From the NCBI GenBank assembly GCA_003241785.1, contig QFPW01000001.1:310001-374000 (forward strand): a DNA stretch of 64,000 nt, written 5' to 3'. The position numbers were made by a program, and so were the translations under genes. Below are positions 1-9,582 of the stretch, piece after piece. The DNA comes from Rhodovulum sulfidophilum. Lineage in GTDB: Bacteria > Pseudomonadota > Alphaproteobacteria > Rhodobacterales > Rhodobacteraceae. Numbering within the stretch: position 1 is the stretch's first letter; each line of letters starts with the position of its first letter. The notes under the pieces are model-generated. The model saw only the letters and a program-made list of their open reading frames with translations. It was not told the DNA's origin and did no database searches.

Positions 1-782
1 GACTGCGGCGCCTGGTTGGCGATCGAGAGCGCCTGGATGCCGAGTTGCTGCTGGGTCTGCAGCGCGGTCAGCCGGGCCGAGGCCTCCTCCATGTCGGCGT
101 CGACCATCGCGCTGACGCCGGCCTTGAGCGAATCCGCCTGCTTCGAGAGGAAGGCGTTCTGCGCGTCGATCCGGGCCTGCGCGGCGCCGAAGGCGGCGGC
201 GGCCGCGTTCGCCGTGTCGATCAGCGTGTCGATGTCCTCGGGCGAGGCGGTGCCCATGACGAGCGCCGCGCCGAGCGCCTCGAGATCCTCCGCCGCCACG
301 TCGAACGTGCCGGTGGTGAGCGCGCCGGCGGCGTCGCGCATGATCGAGACGGTGATCGTCTGGTCGGTGCCGGCGGCCGAGACGAGGTTGATGCCGTTGT
401 ACTGCGCCGACTGGGCGATCGAGACGATCGTTTCGGTCAGCGCGTCGACGTCGGCCTGCAGCTTGGTCTGGTCGGCGTCCGGGTTCTGCGACTGGACCAC
501 CTTGGTCTGGATGTCCTTCAGGATGCCGGAGATCTGCTCGGCCGCCGTCCGGGCCACGCCGACCATGGCGGACGCAGAGGTCAGCGCCTCGCCGAGCTTG
601 GTGTAGCTCGACACGTCCGAGGACATGGTCGAGGCGATCGACCAGCTCGAGGAATTGTCCTTCGCGGTCGAAACCTTGAGGCCGGTCGAGACTTCGTCCT
701 GGACCTTGTTGAGGCTCTTGTTGACGGACTTCAGGGTCTGGAGGGCGACCATCGAGCCGGTGTTGGTCAGGATGCTGGACAT
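1..782 (-). CDS. Flagellin (partial, C-terminal end cut by window start)
   Basis: Structural subunit of the flagellar filament, exported by the flagellar type III apparatus. Read on the minus strand from an ATG at 780-782, preceded by AAGGA; about 260 residues are visible and the frame stays open to base 1. The N-terminal D0/D1 region is typical: MSSILTNTGSMVALQTLKS, then ISTGL-like VSTGLKVSTA and the SSWSIAST block. The far end has the C-terminal coiled-coil D1/D0 pattern (QTQQQLGIQALSIAN), so only a handful of residues are missing. The variable central part is short, as in compact alphaproteobacterial flagellins. It is a monocistronic-looking gene with about 400 bases of upstream DNA that holds CtrA-like boxes. 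Family assignment is firm; the paralogue is not resolvable. Confidence 0.93.
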   Translation of the reverse strand, partial: MSSILTNTGSMVALQTLKSVNKSLNKVQDEVSTGLKVSTAKDNSSSWSIASTMSSDVSSYTKLGEALTSASAMVGVARTAAEQISGILKDIQTKVVQSQNPDADQTKLQADVDALTETIVSIAQSAQYNGINLVSAAGTDQTITVSIMRDAAGALTTGTFDVAAEDLEALGAALVMGTASPEDIDTLIDTANAAAAAFGAAQARIDAQNAFLSKQADSLKAGVSAMVDADMEEASARLTALQTQQQLGIQALSIANQAPQ

Positions 783-950
783 TCGGGAATTCCTTCTGGC
801 GAGCGGCGCCTTCGACGCCGCGGGTTCATGTGATGGCACCGCTCGCGCGGCGCCGATGATCGCCCTTCTGAGTGCTGCGGCCTCGCTGGCCCCCGGGGCC
901 GCGCCGCGCCGGCCCTTCGACCGCGTGGGGAGAGACTTAGCCCGGGCAAC

Positions 951-999
951 GCTAAGCAATGGCTAACGGGCGCGGGGATCATGCCTAAGGAGGCGTTAA
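951..999 (-). promoter_or_regulatory. Two CtrA-like boxes upstream of flagellin
   Basis: On the minus strand two TTAA-N7-TTAA-type sites occur in the flagellin upstream region: TTAACGCCTCCTTAG (985-999) and TTAGCCATTGCTTAG (952-966). The second also carries the CCAT core seen in CtrA boxes. Their centres are 33 bases apart, about three helical turns. CtrA controls flagellar genes in Rhodobacterales; assignment of these sites is inference from the match. Nothing else was recognised in the 400-base gap 783-1184. Confidence 0.4.
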
Positions 1000-1184
1000 C
1001 GGGGCTGGGGCGCGCGGTCACTTTTTCCGCGCGGCGCGTGGCCCGGGATGGATTTCGCCGCGATAACGGGGCATTGCCGGTTGCTGACCCGCCCGTGGCG
1101 GGGGCGCGCGCCGGCCGCGTTTGTGGCAAATGCCGCGCGGATCGGCGAGTCCAAGGCTTGTTCGGCGGGAAAGGGGGCGGCGCG

Positions 1185-1745
1185 ATGCGGGAGATCTGGC
1201 TAAGCGCGCGGGTTGTCGCGGCGGCGCTGCTGCTCGGCCCGGCGACGACGCTCGCCGCCGGGGAGCCGCCGGTCATCCCGCCGCTGGTTCCGCTCGCCGC
1301 AGATCCTCCGGCCCGCGCCGGATTCCACGATTGGGCGATCTCCTGCGCCGGCGCCGGCCCGGGCGGCTGCCGCGCCGTGACGCGGCTCCGCTCGGCGGCG
1401 CCGGGGAGCCCGGAGGTGCTGCGGCTCGCCGTCGCCCCGGCCGGGGCCGAGGTCTTCGCGCTGACGCTGCGCACCCCGGCGCAGCTCTACCTGCCCGCCG
1501 CCGCCACGCTGATCCCGGATCGCGGCGATCCGGTCGAGATCCCCTGGATCACCTGAGATCCGCGCGGCTGCGAGGCGCGGCTGACGGCCGGCCCCGCGCT
1601 CATCGAGGCGTTCCGCGCCGGCGACGCGGCGCAGGTCGAGCTCACGCTGATCGACGGAGGACGGGTGCGGCTGCCGCTGTCGCTGCGGGGCTTCACGGCC
1701 GCGCTCGCGGCGCTCGACCGCCTCGCGCCGGGCGTCAGTCCTTGA
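1185..1745 (+). pseudogene. IalB-family (invasion-associated locus B) protein, interrupted by in-frame TGA
   Basis: Periplasmic IalB-family protein of unknown precise role. The ATG at 1185 follows a GGGGG stretch; residues 1-25 form a signal peptide (hydrophobic core ending in TLAAG). The domain follows with HDWAISCAGAGPGGC (first Cys pair). At codon 124 (1554-1556) the frame meets TGA, then continues without a shift for 62 more codons (DPRGCEARLTAGPALIEAF to LAPGVSP, stop at 1743-1745). Family members have C-x-P-x-G-C at this point, so TGA stands exactly where TGC (Cys) is expected. The downstream half is clearly coding in composition and sense. It overlaps the tail of the convergent fur-like gene by 11 bases. 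A point nonsense mutation or base-call error is most likely; if translation stops at TGA the 123-aa product lacks the second half of the domain. Confidence 0.7.
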
Positions 1746-2163
1746 GCTTGCGGCCGTAGAGCTCGAGCCGGTGGTGCACGATCTCGTAGCCGAGCCGGGC
1801 CGCGATCTCCTGCTGCAGCGCCTCGATCATCGGGCTGGCGAATTCGATCACCGCGCCGGTGTCGATGTCGATGAGATGGTCGTGGTGCTCGCCCTCGCGC
1901 GCCTGCTCGAACCGGGCCGGGCCGCCGGCGAAGGCGTGCCGCTCGATCGCGCCGCTCTCCTCGAGCGCCTTCATCGTGCGGTAGACCGTGGCGAGCGAGA
2001 TCCGGTTGTTGATCGCGACCGCGCGCTCGAAGATCTGCGCCGCGTCCGGATGGCCCTCGCTCTGGTCGAGCACCTCGAGGATCACGCGCCGCGGCTTCGT
2101 GATCCGAAGCCCGGCATCGCGGAGCACCGCCTCGTATTTCGCCTGATTTCGCGAGATCTGCAT
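1735..2163 (-). CDS. fur: Fur-family metalloregulator (Fur/Mur type)
   Basis: Cytoplasmic metal-dependent repressor of 142 aa. I chose the ATG at 2161-2163 (MQISRNQAKY); longer frames upstream run through low-complexity sequence. The N-terminal winged helix has LRITKPRRVILEVL and ISLATVYRTMK (recognition helix), followed by the metal-binding stretch HHDHLIDIDTGAVIEF and LGYEIVHHRLELYG. The C-terminal CxxC zinc motif of enterobacterial Fur is absent (HLIDID where HLICLDC occurs), as usual for alphaproteobacterial Fur/Mur proteins, many of which sense manganese. The H-H-H run of Irr is not present. It is a single gene downstream of pntAB; its tail overlaps the 3' end of the IalB-like gene. Fur family is certain, Mn versus Fe specificity is not. 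Confidence 0.92.
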   Translation of the reverse strand: MQISRNQAKYEAVLRDAGLRITKPRRVILEVLDQSEGHPDAAQIFERAVAINNRISLATVYRTMKALEESGAIERHAFAGGPARFEQAREGEHHDHLIDIDTGAVIEFASPMIEALQQEIAARLGYEIVHHRLELYGRKLKD

Positions 2164-2240
2164 GGTCCGGAAGAATAGCGGCGGCGGCGGGCGAAGCGAA
2201 GGGGCATTCACGCCGCGGGCTCGGAGGGGTCGAGACGCGA

Positions 2241-2266
2241 AACGGCGCCGGAGGTCCGGCGCCGTT
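2241..2266 (-). terminator. Hairpin downstream of pntB
   Basis: Perfect 11-bp inverted repeat (AACGGCGCCGG, 4-base loop, CCGGCGCCGTT), 34 bases beyond the pntB stop and before the fur-like gene on the minus strand. It is followed on that strand by TTTCG, only a short T run. Confidence 0.6.
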
Positions 2267-2299
2267 CTGGGTGGGAGCCCCGGCGGGGGCCGGCCCGGG

Positions 2300-3736
2300 T
2301 CAGTGGATCTTCTGCAGGAGCTCGTCGATCGACTTCTTGGCGTCGCCGTAGAACATCCGCGTGTTCTCCTTGTAGAAGAGCGGGTTCTCGATGCCGGAAT
2401 AACCGGTGCCCTGGCCGCGCTTGGAAACGAAGACCTGCTTGGCCTTCCAGACTTCCAGAACCGGCATCCCCGCGATCGGCGAGTTCGGATCTTCCTGCGC
2501 CGCCGGATTGACGATGTCGTTCGAGCCGATGACGATCGCGACATCGGTCGAGGGGAAGTCCTCGTTGATCTCGTCCATCTCCATCACGATGTCATAGGGG
2601 ACCTTGGCCTCGGCGAGGAGCACGTTCATGTGCCCCGGCAGACGGCCCGCCACCGGATGGATCGCGAAGCGCACTTCCTTGCCCTTGGCGCGCAGCCGCT
2701 TGGTGAGCTCCGAGATCGACTGCTGCGCCTGGGCCACCGCCATGCCATAGCCCGGGACGATGATGATCGAATCCGCCTCGTCGAGCGCCGCGGCCACGCC
2801 GTCGGCGTCGATCGCGATCTGCTCGCCCTCGATCTCCTGCGCCGGACCCGTCGCCGCGCCGAAGCCGCCGAGGATCACCGAGACGAAGTTGCGGTTCATC
2901 GCCTTGCACATGATGTAGCTCAGGATCGCGCCCGAGGAGCCGACCAGCGCGCCGGTGACGATCAGGAGGTTGTTCGAGAGCGTGAAGCCGATCGCCGCCG
3001 CCGCCCAGCCGGAGTAGCTGTTCAGCATCGAGATCACGACCGGCATGTCCGCGCCGCCGATCGCCATGATCAGGTGCCAGCCGATCGCGCCCGCGATGAT
3101 CGCGACGAGGATCATCGTCCAGACCCCGGCGCCGTTGAAGTAGAGGATGCCGAGCAGCAGGCAGACGAGGAAAGCGCCGATGTTGATCGCGTGCCGGCCC
3201 GGCAGCGTCAGCGCCTTGGAGTTGATCCGGCCGGAGAGCTTGCCATAGGCGACGATCGAGCCGGTGAAGGTGACCGCGCCGATCAGGATGCCGAGGAAGA
3301 CCTCGACGCGCATGATCGAGAGCTCCACCGGCGCCTTGTGCGCCAGCGTCGCGGCGAAGCCGTGCAGCTGGTCGACGGTGCCGTTCGCCACCGCCCGCGC
3401 CGCGCGGCCCGCCTCGATGTCGGCGTTGAGCCCGATGAAGACCGCCGCGAGGCCGACGAGGCTGTGGAAGCCCGCGACCAACTCGGGCATCTGCGTCATC
3501 TGCACCCGCTGCGCGACGATCGCGCCCGCGATGCCGCCGAGGACGATCATCGCGAGGATGATCGTCAGGCCGTAGACGCCCGGCGCCAGGATCGTGGCGA
3601 CGACGGCCAGCGCCATGCCGATGATGCCGTACCAGATGGCGCGCTTGGCCTTCTCCTGGTTGGAGAGCCCGCCGAGCGCGAGGATGAAGAGGACAGCCGC
3701 CGCGATATACGCGGCCGTGACGAGACCCGGATGCAT
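2300..3736 (-). CDS. pntB: NAD(P) transhydrogenase subunit beta
   Basis: Membrane subunit of the proton-translocating transhydrogenase, which couples H+ re-entry to hydride transfer from NADH to NADP+. The 478-aa length matches the family. Residues 1-270 are a series of hydrophobic helices (domain II) starting MHPGLVTAAYIAAAVLF, including the AGFHSLVGLAAVFIG segment. The C-terminal NADP(H)-binding domain III carries SIIIVPGYGMAVAQAQ, FAIHPVAGRLPGHMNVLLAEA and IVIGSNDIVNPAA. The gene begins 16 bases after pntA and ends with a hairpin at 2241-2266. It makes the NADPH supply for biosynthesis and redox defence together with PntA. Assignment is secure. Confidence 0.98.
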   Translation of the reverse strand: MHPGLVTAAYIAAAVLFILALGGLSNQEKAKRAIWYGIIGMALAVVATILAPGVYGLTIILAMIVLGGIAGAIVAQRVQMTQMPELVAGFHSLVGLAAVFIGLNADIEAGRAARAVANGTVDQLHGFAATLAHKAPVELSIMRVEVFLGILIGAVTFTGSIVAYGKLSGRINSKALTLPGRHAINIGAFLVCLLLGILYFNGAGVWTMILVAIIAGAIGWHLIMAIGGADMPVVISMLNSYSGWAAAAIGFTLSNNLLIVTGALVGSSGAILSYIMCKAMNRNFVSVILGGFGAATGPAQEIEGEQIAIDADGVAAALDEADSIIIVPGYGMAVAQAQQSISELTKRLRAKGKEVRFAIHPVAGRLPGHMNVLLAEAKVPYDIVMEMDEINEDFPSTDVAIVIGSNDIVNPAAQEDPNSPIAGMPVLEVWKAKQVFVSKRGQGTGYSGIENPLFYKENTRMFYGDAKKSIDELLQKIH

Positions 3737-3752
3737 GAACCCTACTCCCCGC

Positions 3753-5321
3753 TCAGCTCTTCTGGAACATGGCGAGCATCCGGCGCGTCACGAGGAAACC
3801 GCCGAAGATGTTGACCGATGCCATGAGGATGGACAGCGCCCCGAGGATCATCACGACGAAGCTCGACGACCCGACCTGCAACAGCGCGCCGAGGATGATG
3901 ATCGAGGAGATCGCATTGGTGATCGCCATCAGGGGCGTGTGCAGCGAATGCGCGACGTTCCAGATCACCTGGAAGCCGACGAAGACCGAGAGCACGAAGA
4001 CGATGAGGTGCTCCATCAGGCTCGGCGGCGCCACGCTGCCGATCAGGAGCATCACGATCGCGCCGGTGATCAGCATCCAGGTCTGCCGGTTGTTGTCGGC
4101 CTTCAGCGTCGCGACCTCGCGCGCCGCCTTCTGCTCGGGCGTCTCCTCGACCTTTTTCGGCTGCTGCTTGGCGATCGCCTGCACCTTGGGCGGCGGCGGC
4201 GGGAAGGTGATCGCGCCGTCATGGGTGACGGTCGCGCCCCGGATCACGTCGTCCTCCATGTTGACGACCGGCTTGCCGTCCTTGGCCGGCGTCAGATCGT
4301 CCATCATGTGACGGATGTTGGTGGAATAGAGCGTCGAGGACTGCGTCGCCATCCGGCTCGGGAAATCCGTGTAGCCGATGATCTTCACGCCGTTCGGGCT
4401 CTCGACGACCTGGTCGGGCACGGTGAGATCGCAGTTGCCGCCGCGCTCGGCGGCGAGGTCGACGATCACCGAGCCCGGCTTCATCGAAGCGACCATGTCC
4501 TCGAGCCAGAGCTTCGGCGCCGGCCGGCCCGGGATGAGCGCGGTCGAGATGACGATATCCATCTCGGGGGCGAGCTCGCGAAACTTCTTGAGCTGCGCCT
4601 CGCGGAACTCGGGGCTCGAGGGCGCCGCGTAGCCGCCGGTCGCCGCGCCGTCGGTCTGCGCCTCGGCGAAGTCGAGATAGACGAATTCCGCGCCCATCGA
4701 CTCGATCTGCTCGGCCACTTCCGGCCGCACGTCGAAGGCGTAGGTGATCGCGCCGAGCGAGGTCGCCGTGCCGATCGCCGCGAGCCCCGCGACGCCCGCG
4801 CCGATCACCAGCACCTTGGCCGGCGGCACCTTGCCCGCGGCGGTGATCTGGCCGGTGAAGAAGCGGCCGAAGTTGTTGCCGGCCTCGATCACCGCGCGAT
4901 AGCCCGCGATGTTCGCCATGGACGAGAGCGCGTCCATCTTCTGCGCCCGGCTGATGCGGGGCACCATGTCCATCGCGAGCGCGGTGACGCCCTTCTCCTG
5001 GAGCCGCTCCAGCAATTCGCCGTTCTGCGCCGGATAGAGGAAGCTGATCAGGATCTGCCCCGGCCGCGTCAGATCGACCTCGGAGGCCTCCGGCGCCCGC
5101 ACCTTGGCGATGACGTCGGCCTTGGCCCAGACATCCGCCGCCGAGGGCAGCACCTCGACCCCGGCCTCGGCGTAGGCCGCGTCCGAAAACCGCGCCCCCG
5201 CCCCGGCGCCGGCCTGCACGACGCAGTCATAGCCAAGCTTCTTCAACGCCAGGGCCGATTGCGGCGTCAACGCGACACGCTTCTCGCCCTCGACGATTTC
5301 CGTTGGAGCTCCGATTATCAA
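3753..5321 (-). CDS. pntA: NAD(P) transhydrogenase subunit alpha (TTG start)
   Basis: NAD(H)-binding subunit of transhydrogenase, 522 aa, in the fused one-piece form (E. coli-like) and not split into PntAA and PntAB. Domain I starts IIGAPTEIVEGEKRVALTP and has the dinucleotide fold VLVIGAGVAGLAAIG; after a proline/lysine linker (FPPPPPKVQAIAKQQPKKVEE) the C-terminal part has four hydrophobic helices ending in FGGFLVTRRML. The start codon is TTG at 5319-5321, placed 8 bases after a perfect AGGAGG; no in-frame ATG lies nearby and the family N-terminus (KIGAPKE-like) begins exactly here. An ATA codon, rare in this genome, is the second codon. First gene of pntAB, with a promoter at 5395-5423. 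Confidence 0.97.
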   Translation of the reverse strand: MIIGAPTEIVEGEKRVALTPQSALALKKLGYDCVVQAGAGAGARFSDAAYAEAGVEVLPSAADVWAKADVIAKVRAPEASEVDLTRPGQILISFLYPAQNGELLERLQEKGVTALAMDMVPRISRAQKMDALSSMANIAGYRAVIEAGNNFGRFFTGQITAAGKVPPAKVLVIGAGVAGLAAIGTATSLGAITYAFDVRPEVAEQIESMGAEFVYLDFAEAQTDGAATGGYAAPSSPEFREAQLKKFRELAPEMDIVISTALIPGRPAPKLWLEDMVASMKPGSVIVDLAAERGGNCDLTVPDQVVESPNGVKIIGYTDFPSRMATQSSTLYSTNIRHMMDDLTPAKDGKPVVNMEDDVIRGATVTHDGAITFPPPPPKVQAIAKQQPKKVEETPEQKAAREVATLKADNNRQTWMLITGAIVMLLIGSVAPPSLMEHLIVFVLSVFVGFQVIWNVAHSLHTPLMAITNAISSIIILGALLQVGSSSFVVMILGALSILMASVNIFGGFLVTRRMLAMFQKS

Positions 5322-5394
5322 GGGCTTCCTCCTGAGCTTCGAATCTTCACGCGGCCGTCTACGCGATCACGTGGATTTGTCATGACTTGCTCGG

Positions 5395-5423
5395 CTTGTA
5401 TGGGCCGCCCGGGCGCCTGTCAA
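5395..5423 (-). promoter_or_regulatory. Sigma70-type promoter of pntAB
   Basis: On the minus strand a perfect -35 TTGACA (5418-5423) is separated by 17 bases from TACAAG (5395-5400). It lies about 75 bases before the pntA TTG start, giving a 5' leader of roughly 65 bases. Confidence 0.6.
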
Positions 5424-5484
5424 ACACTGCGAAGGTATGACGGCGGCGCAACATTGGTGGTTTTCACTCGGCCCCGCGCGCAAC

Positions 5485-5519
5485 AAAAGGGCGGCGCGTC
5501 CCCGACGCGCCGCCCTTTT
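5485..5519. terminator. Strong hairpin terminator after wrbA (bidirectional shape)
   Basis: Perfect 12-bp stem 5489-5500/5504-5515 (GGGCGGCGCGTC and its complement) with a CCC loop, flanked by AAAA on the left and TTTT on the right, so it has a T run in either direction. It ends wrbA (minus strand) 31 bases after the stop, just upstream of the pntAB promoter. Confidence 0.88.
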
Positions 5520-5549
5520 CATTGCTTTCCGGAGAAGGACCGGGGCCGC

Positions 5550-6149
5550 TCAGCCGTGCAGCTTGATCGCGATCTCGGCGACGCGCTTGCCCTGGAAAGC
5601 CGCGCCTTCGAGCTCCTGCGCCGAGGGCTGGCGCGAGCCGTCGCTGTCGGAAAGCGTGGTGGCGCCATAGGGCGAGCCGCCGCGGACGACGTCGGTGCCC
5701 GACTGGCCCTGGTAGGCGTAGCTCAGCGGCACGATGATCATGCCGTGGTGCTGCAGCACGATCTGCGTCGTGATGATCGTCGTTTCCTGGCCGCCGTGCT
5801 GGGTGGCGGTCGAGACCATGACCGAGCCGACCTTGTTCACGAGCGCGCCCGAGGCCCAGTGGCCGCCGGTCTGGTCGAGGAAGTTCTTCATCTGCGAGGC
5901 CATGTTGCCGAAGCGGGTCGGCGTTCCGAAGATGATCGCGTCGTAATCGGCGATCTCGGCCGGGGTGGCGACCGGCGCGGCCTGGTCCATCTTGTAGTAG
6001 GCGGCCTTGGCGACCGCTTCGGGGACGAGCTCGGGCACGCGCTTCACGACCACTTCCGCCCCGGCGCTCTTGGCGCCCTCGGCCGCGGCGTTCGCCATGG
6101 CCTCCATATGTCCCCAGCTGGAATAGTAGAGAACCAGAACCTTCGCCAT
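5550..6149 (-). CDS. wrbA: NAD(P)H:quinone oxidoreductase WrbA
   Basis: FMN-dependent flavodoxin-fold enzyme that reduces quinones by two electrons, thought to limit semiquinone and superoxide formation. The 199-aa length is normal. The phosphate-binding loop is VLYYSSWGHMEAMA at the N-terminus; IIFGTPTRFGNMASQMKNFLDQTG and the following TATQHGGQETTI are the FMN/NADH-binding loops, and YGATTLSDSDGSRQPS is the diagnostic WrbA segment. It stands alone, with a strong terminator behind it and the dehydrogenase pair ahead, 98 bases away on the same strand. Cytosolic; assignment is firm. Confidence 0.97.
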   Translation of the reverse strand: MAKVLVLYYSSWGHMEAMANAAAEGAKSAGAEVVVKRVPELVPEAVAKAAYYKMDQAAPVATPAEIADYDAIIFGTPTRFGNMASQMKNFLDQTGGHWASGALVNKVGSVMVSTATQHGGQETTIITTQIVLQHHGMIIVPLSYAYQGQSGTDVVRGGSPYGATTLSDSDGSRQPSAQELEGAAFQGKRVAEIAIKLHG

Positions 6150-6247
6150 GGCGGCGTCTCCCTGATGAATGGCATCTCGCCGGGAAGGTATCCGTTTCCG
6201 CCTCGGAGGAAAGCCGGCTCGGCCGAAACGGACTGTCGCCGAAATTC

Positions 6248-7407
6248 TCAGGCCACGCGACCCTCGATCGCGCGATCATAAAGGTCGCGCGCGTCCCAGA
6301 CGGTGAGCGCCCGCGGATTGCCCGCGGCGGTCGGATCGGCCACCGCCATCCGCGCCATCCGGGCGATCTGGTCCGCCTTCACCCCGATCCGGTCCAGCGT
6401 ATGCGGCACGCCGAGATCGCGGCGCAGCCGCAGCAGGAAATCGAGGAACCCCGCGAAGCCGCCCTCGAGCCCGAGCCAGGCGGCGAGCCGGTCGATCTTG
6501 TCGTAGACCGCCTCCCGGTTGAAATCGAGCACGTAGGGCAGCAGCACCGCGTTGGTGAGCCCGTGATGCGTGTCGTAGAGCGCGCCGATCGGGTGCGAAA
6601 GCGCGTGGATCGCGCCAAGCCCCTTCTGGAACGAGACAGCGCCCATCGCGGCGGCGGCGAGCATCTGGCCGCGCGCCTCCATGTCCGAGCCGTCGCGATA
6701 AGCGCGCAGCAGGTTCTCGCGCACGAGCCTGATCCCCTCGACCGCGATCCCCTCGGCCATCGGGTGGAAGCTCGGCGCGCAATAGGCCTCGACGCAGTGG
6801 CTGAGCGCGTCCATCCCGGTCCAGGCCGTGAGCTGCGGCGGCAGGTCCCGCGTGAGCTCGGGATCGAGGATCACCTGCGCCGGCAGCATGGCGGGATGGA
6901 AGATGATCTTCTTCACGCCCTCGACCGAATTGGTGATCACGCCCGCGCGCCCGACCTCGGAGCCGGTGCCCGCGGTGGTCGGCACCGCGACCACCGGGGC
7001 GATGCCGGCGGGGTCGGCGCGGGTCCACCAGTCGCCGATGTCCTCGAAATCCCAGATCGGTCGCTTCTGGCCCGTCATGAAGGCGACCGCCTTGCCGCAG
7101 TCGAGCGCCGAGCCGCCGCCGAAGGCGATCACCCCGTCATGGCCGCCGGCGCGGAAGGCCGCGACCCCCTCGGCGACGTTCTCGCCGGTCGGATTGGCCT
7201 TCACCGCCGAGAAGACCGCGACCGGCACGCCCTCGGCGCGGAGCGCCGCGAGCACGCGGGCGGTCATCGGCAGGGCCGCGAGCCCGGGATCGGTGACGAG
7301 CAGCGGCTTCAGGATCCCCGCCGCCCGGCAGGCCTCGGCGAGCTCCCCGACCCTCCCGGCGCCGAAGCGCACGGTGGTCGGCCAGGACCAGGTGGCGGGC
7401 CCGGGCA

Positions 7408-7408
<1 letters not shown>
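6248..7408 (-). CDS. Iron-containing (group III) alcohol dehydrogenase
   Basis: NAD(P)-dependent alcohol dehydrogenase of the iron-type family, 386 aa. The N-terminal nucleotide-binding half has AFGGGSALDCGKAVAFM and VPTTAGTGSEVGR. The C-terminal helical half carries the metal ligands: DALSHCVEAY, then HALSHPIGALYDTHHGLTNAVLLP. The ATG at 7406-7408 overlaps the TGA of the aldehyde dehydrogenase (ATGA), so the two are translationally coupled. The pair would oxidise an alcohol to an acid through an aldehyde; the natural substrate cannot be read from sequence (polyamine, ethanolamine or glycol-derived alcohols are possible). No regulator lies beside it. Confidence 0.9.
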
Positions 7409-8784
<1,376 letters not shown>

Positions 8785-9091
8785 GGCGCCCGTTCCTTCC
8801 GCGCCGCCGCGGGCGCCTGTGACGCGAGGCTATCCCGGCGGCGAAACGCCGCGCAAGGGAGGGAGGGCGAATCAAGCGCCCGCGCGGCGGAAGCGGACCG
8901 CGCGACCCGCTTTCGGCGCGCCCGAGGCGCCGCCCGCGCCCCTTTCCTTCGATCCCGATTCCCTGTATAGCGCTGCGCGCCGCCGGGCGATTCCGCCCGC
9001 GCGGCTCTTTTCGTATCTCGACCCCGCTGGACGACATCCCGGCCGCGGCCGAGGGCGAAGGGACCGAAACCCTTTTTGAAGAGGACCCACG
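8785..9091. other. Intergenic region between divergent ALDH and rpsO
   Basis: No gene was found in these 307 bases, which separate divergently transcribed genes and must hold both promoters. A TATAGC hexamer at 8966-8971 could be a -10 element for rpsO, but no convincing -35 accompanies it. Confidence 0.4.
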
Positions 9092-9361
9092 ATGTCGATC
9101 ACGCCCGATCTGAAGCAGCAGCTGATCACCGACTATGCCACCAAGGCCGGCGACACCGGTTCGCCCGAGGTGCAGGTCGCGATCCTGACCAGCCGGATCA
9201 ACACGCTCACCGAGCACTTCAAGACCCACAAGAAAGACAACCATTCGCGTCGCGGCCTTCTCAAGATGGTCTCGCAGCGCCGCAAGCTGCTCGACTACGT
9301 GAAGAAGAAGGACGAGGCCCGCTATCAGTCGCTGATCGGCCGCCTCGGCATCCGCCGCTAA
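9092..9361 (+). CDS. rpsO: 30S ribosomal protein S15
   Basis: Primary 16S rRNA-binding protein of the small-subunit platform, 89 aa, the standard length. Sequence MSITPDLKQQLITDYATK, the DTGSPEVQVAILTSRINTL block and HSRRGLLKMVSQRRKLLDYV are the S15 signature. An ATG at 9092 follows GAAGAGGA. It is followed by an intrinsic terminator and then pnp, the common rpsO-pnp order. S15 autoregulates its own mRNA in other bacteria; no pseudoknot was worked out here. Confidence 0.99.
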   Translation: MSITPDLKQQLITDYATKAGDTGSPEVQVAILTSRINTLTEHFKTHKKDNHSRRGLLKMVSQRRKLLDYVKKKDEARYQSLIGRLGIRR

Positions 9362-9370
9362 GCCGATCGG

Positions 9371-9405
9371 GGGCGCGCCCAGGCGGAAGCCGGACGCGCC
9401 CTTTT
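9371..9405 (+). terminator. rpsO intrinsic terminator
   Basis: GGGCGCG (9371-9377) pairs with CGCGCCC (9395-9401) across a 17-base loop and is followed by TTTT (9402-9405), ten bases past the rpsO stop. It separates rpsO from pnp, probably allowing partial read-through. Confidence 0.7.
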
Positions 9406-9582
9406 CGCGTCGGAGGCCGTGGGCGGCCGCTCCGACGCCCGCCTTCGCCGCCCGCCGTATGCCAGCCGCCCGCCCGACCCCGCGGGATGGCTTGTCGGAT
9501 GAAAACCGGGGTCCGCGGGGCCAGATCCTCCCCGCGTCACGCGGCCGGACCAGGGGGTCCGACCGTCTTGCAAGGAAAAGAG

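Noticed and set aside
1554..1580. Selenocysteine insertion at TGA with the following stem-loop
   Set aside because: The stem starts too close to the TGA and its loop lacks a convincing SECIS pattern; no sel genes are in the window. Kept only as a remote alternative in the finding on the IalB-like gene.
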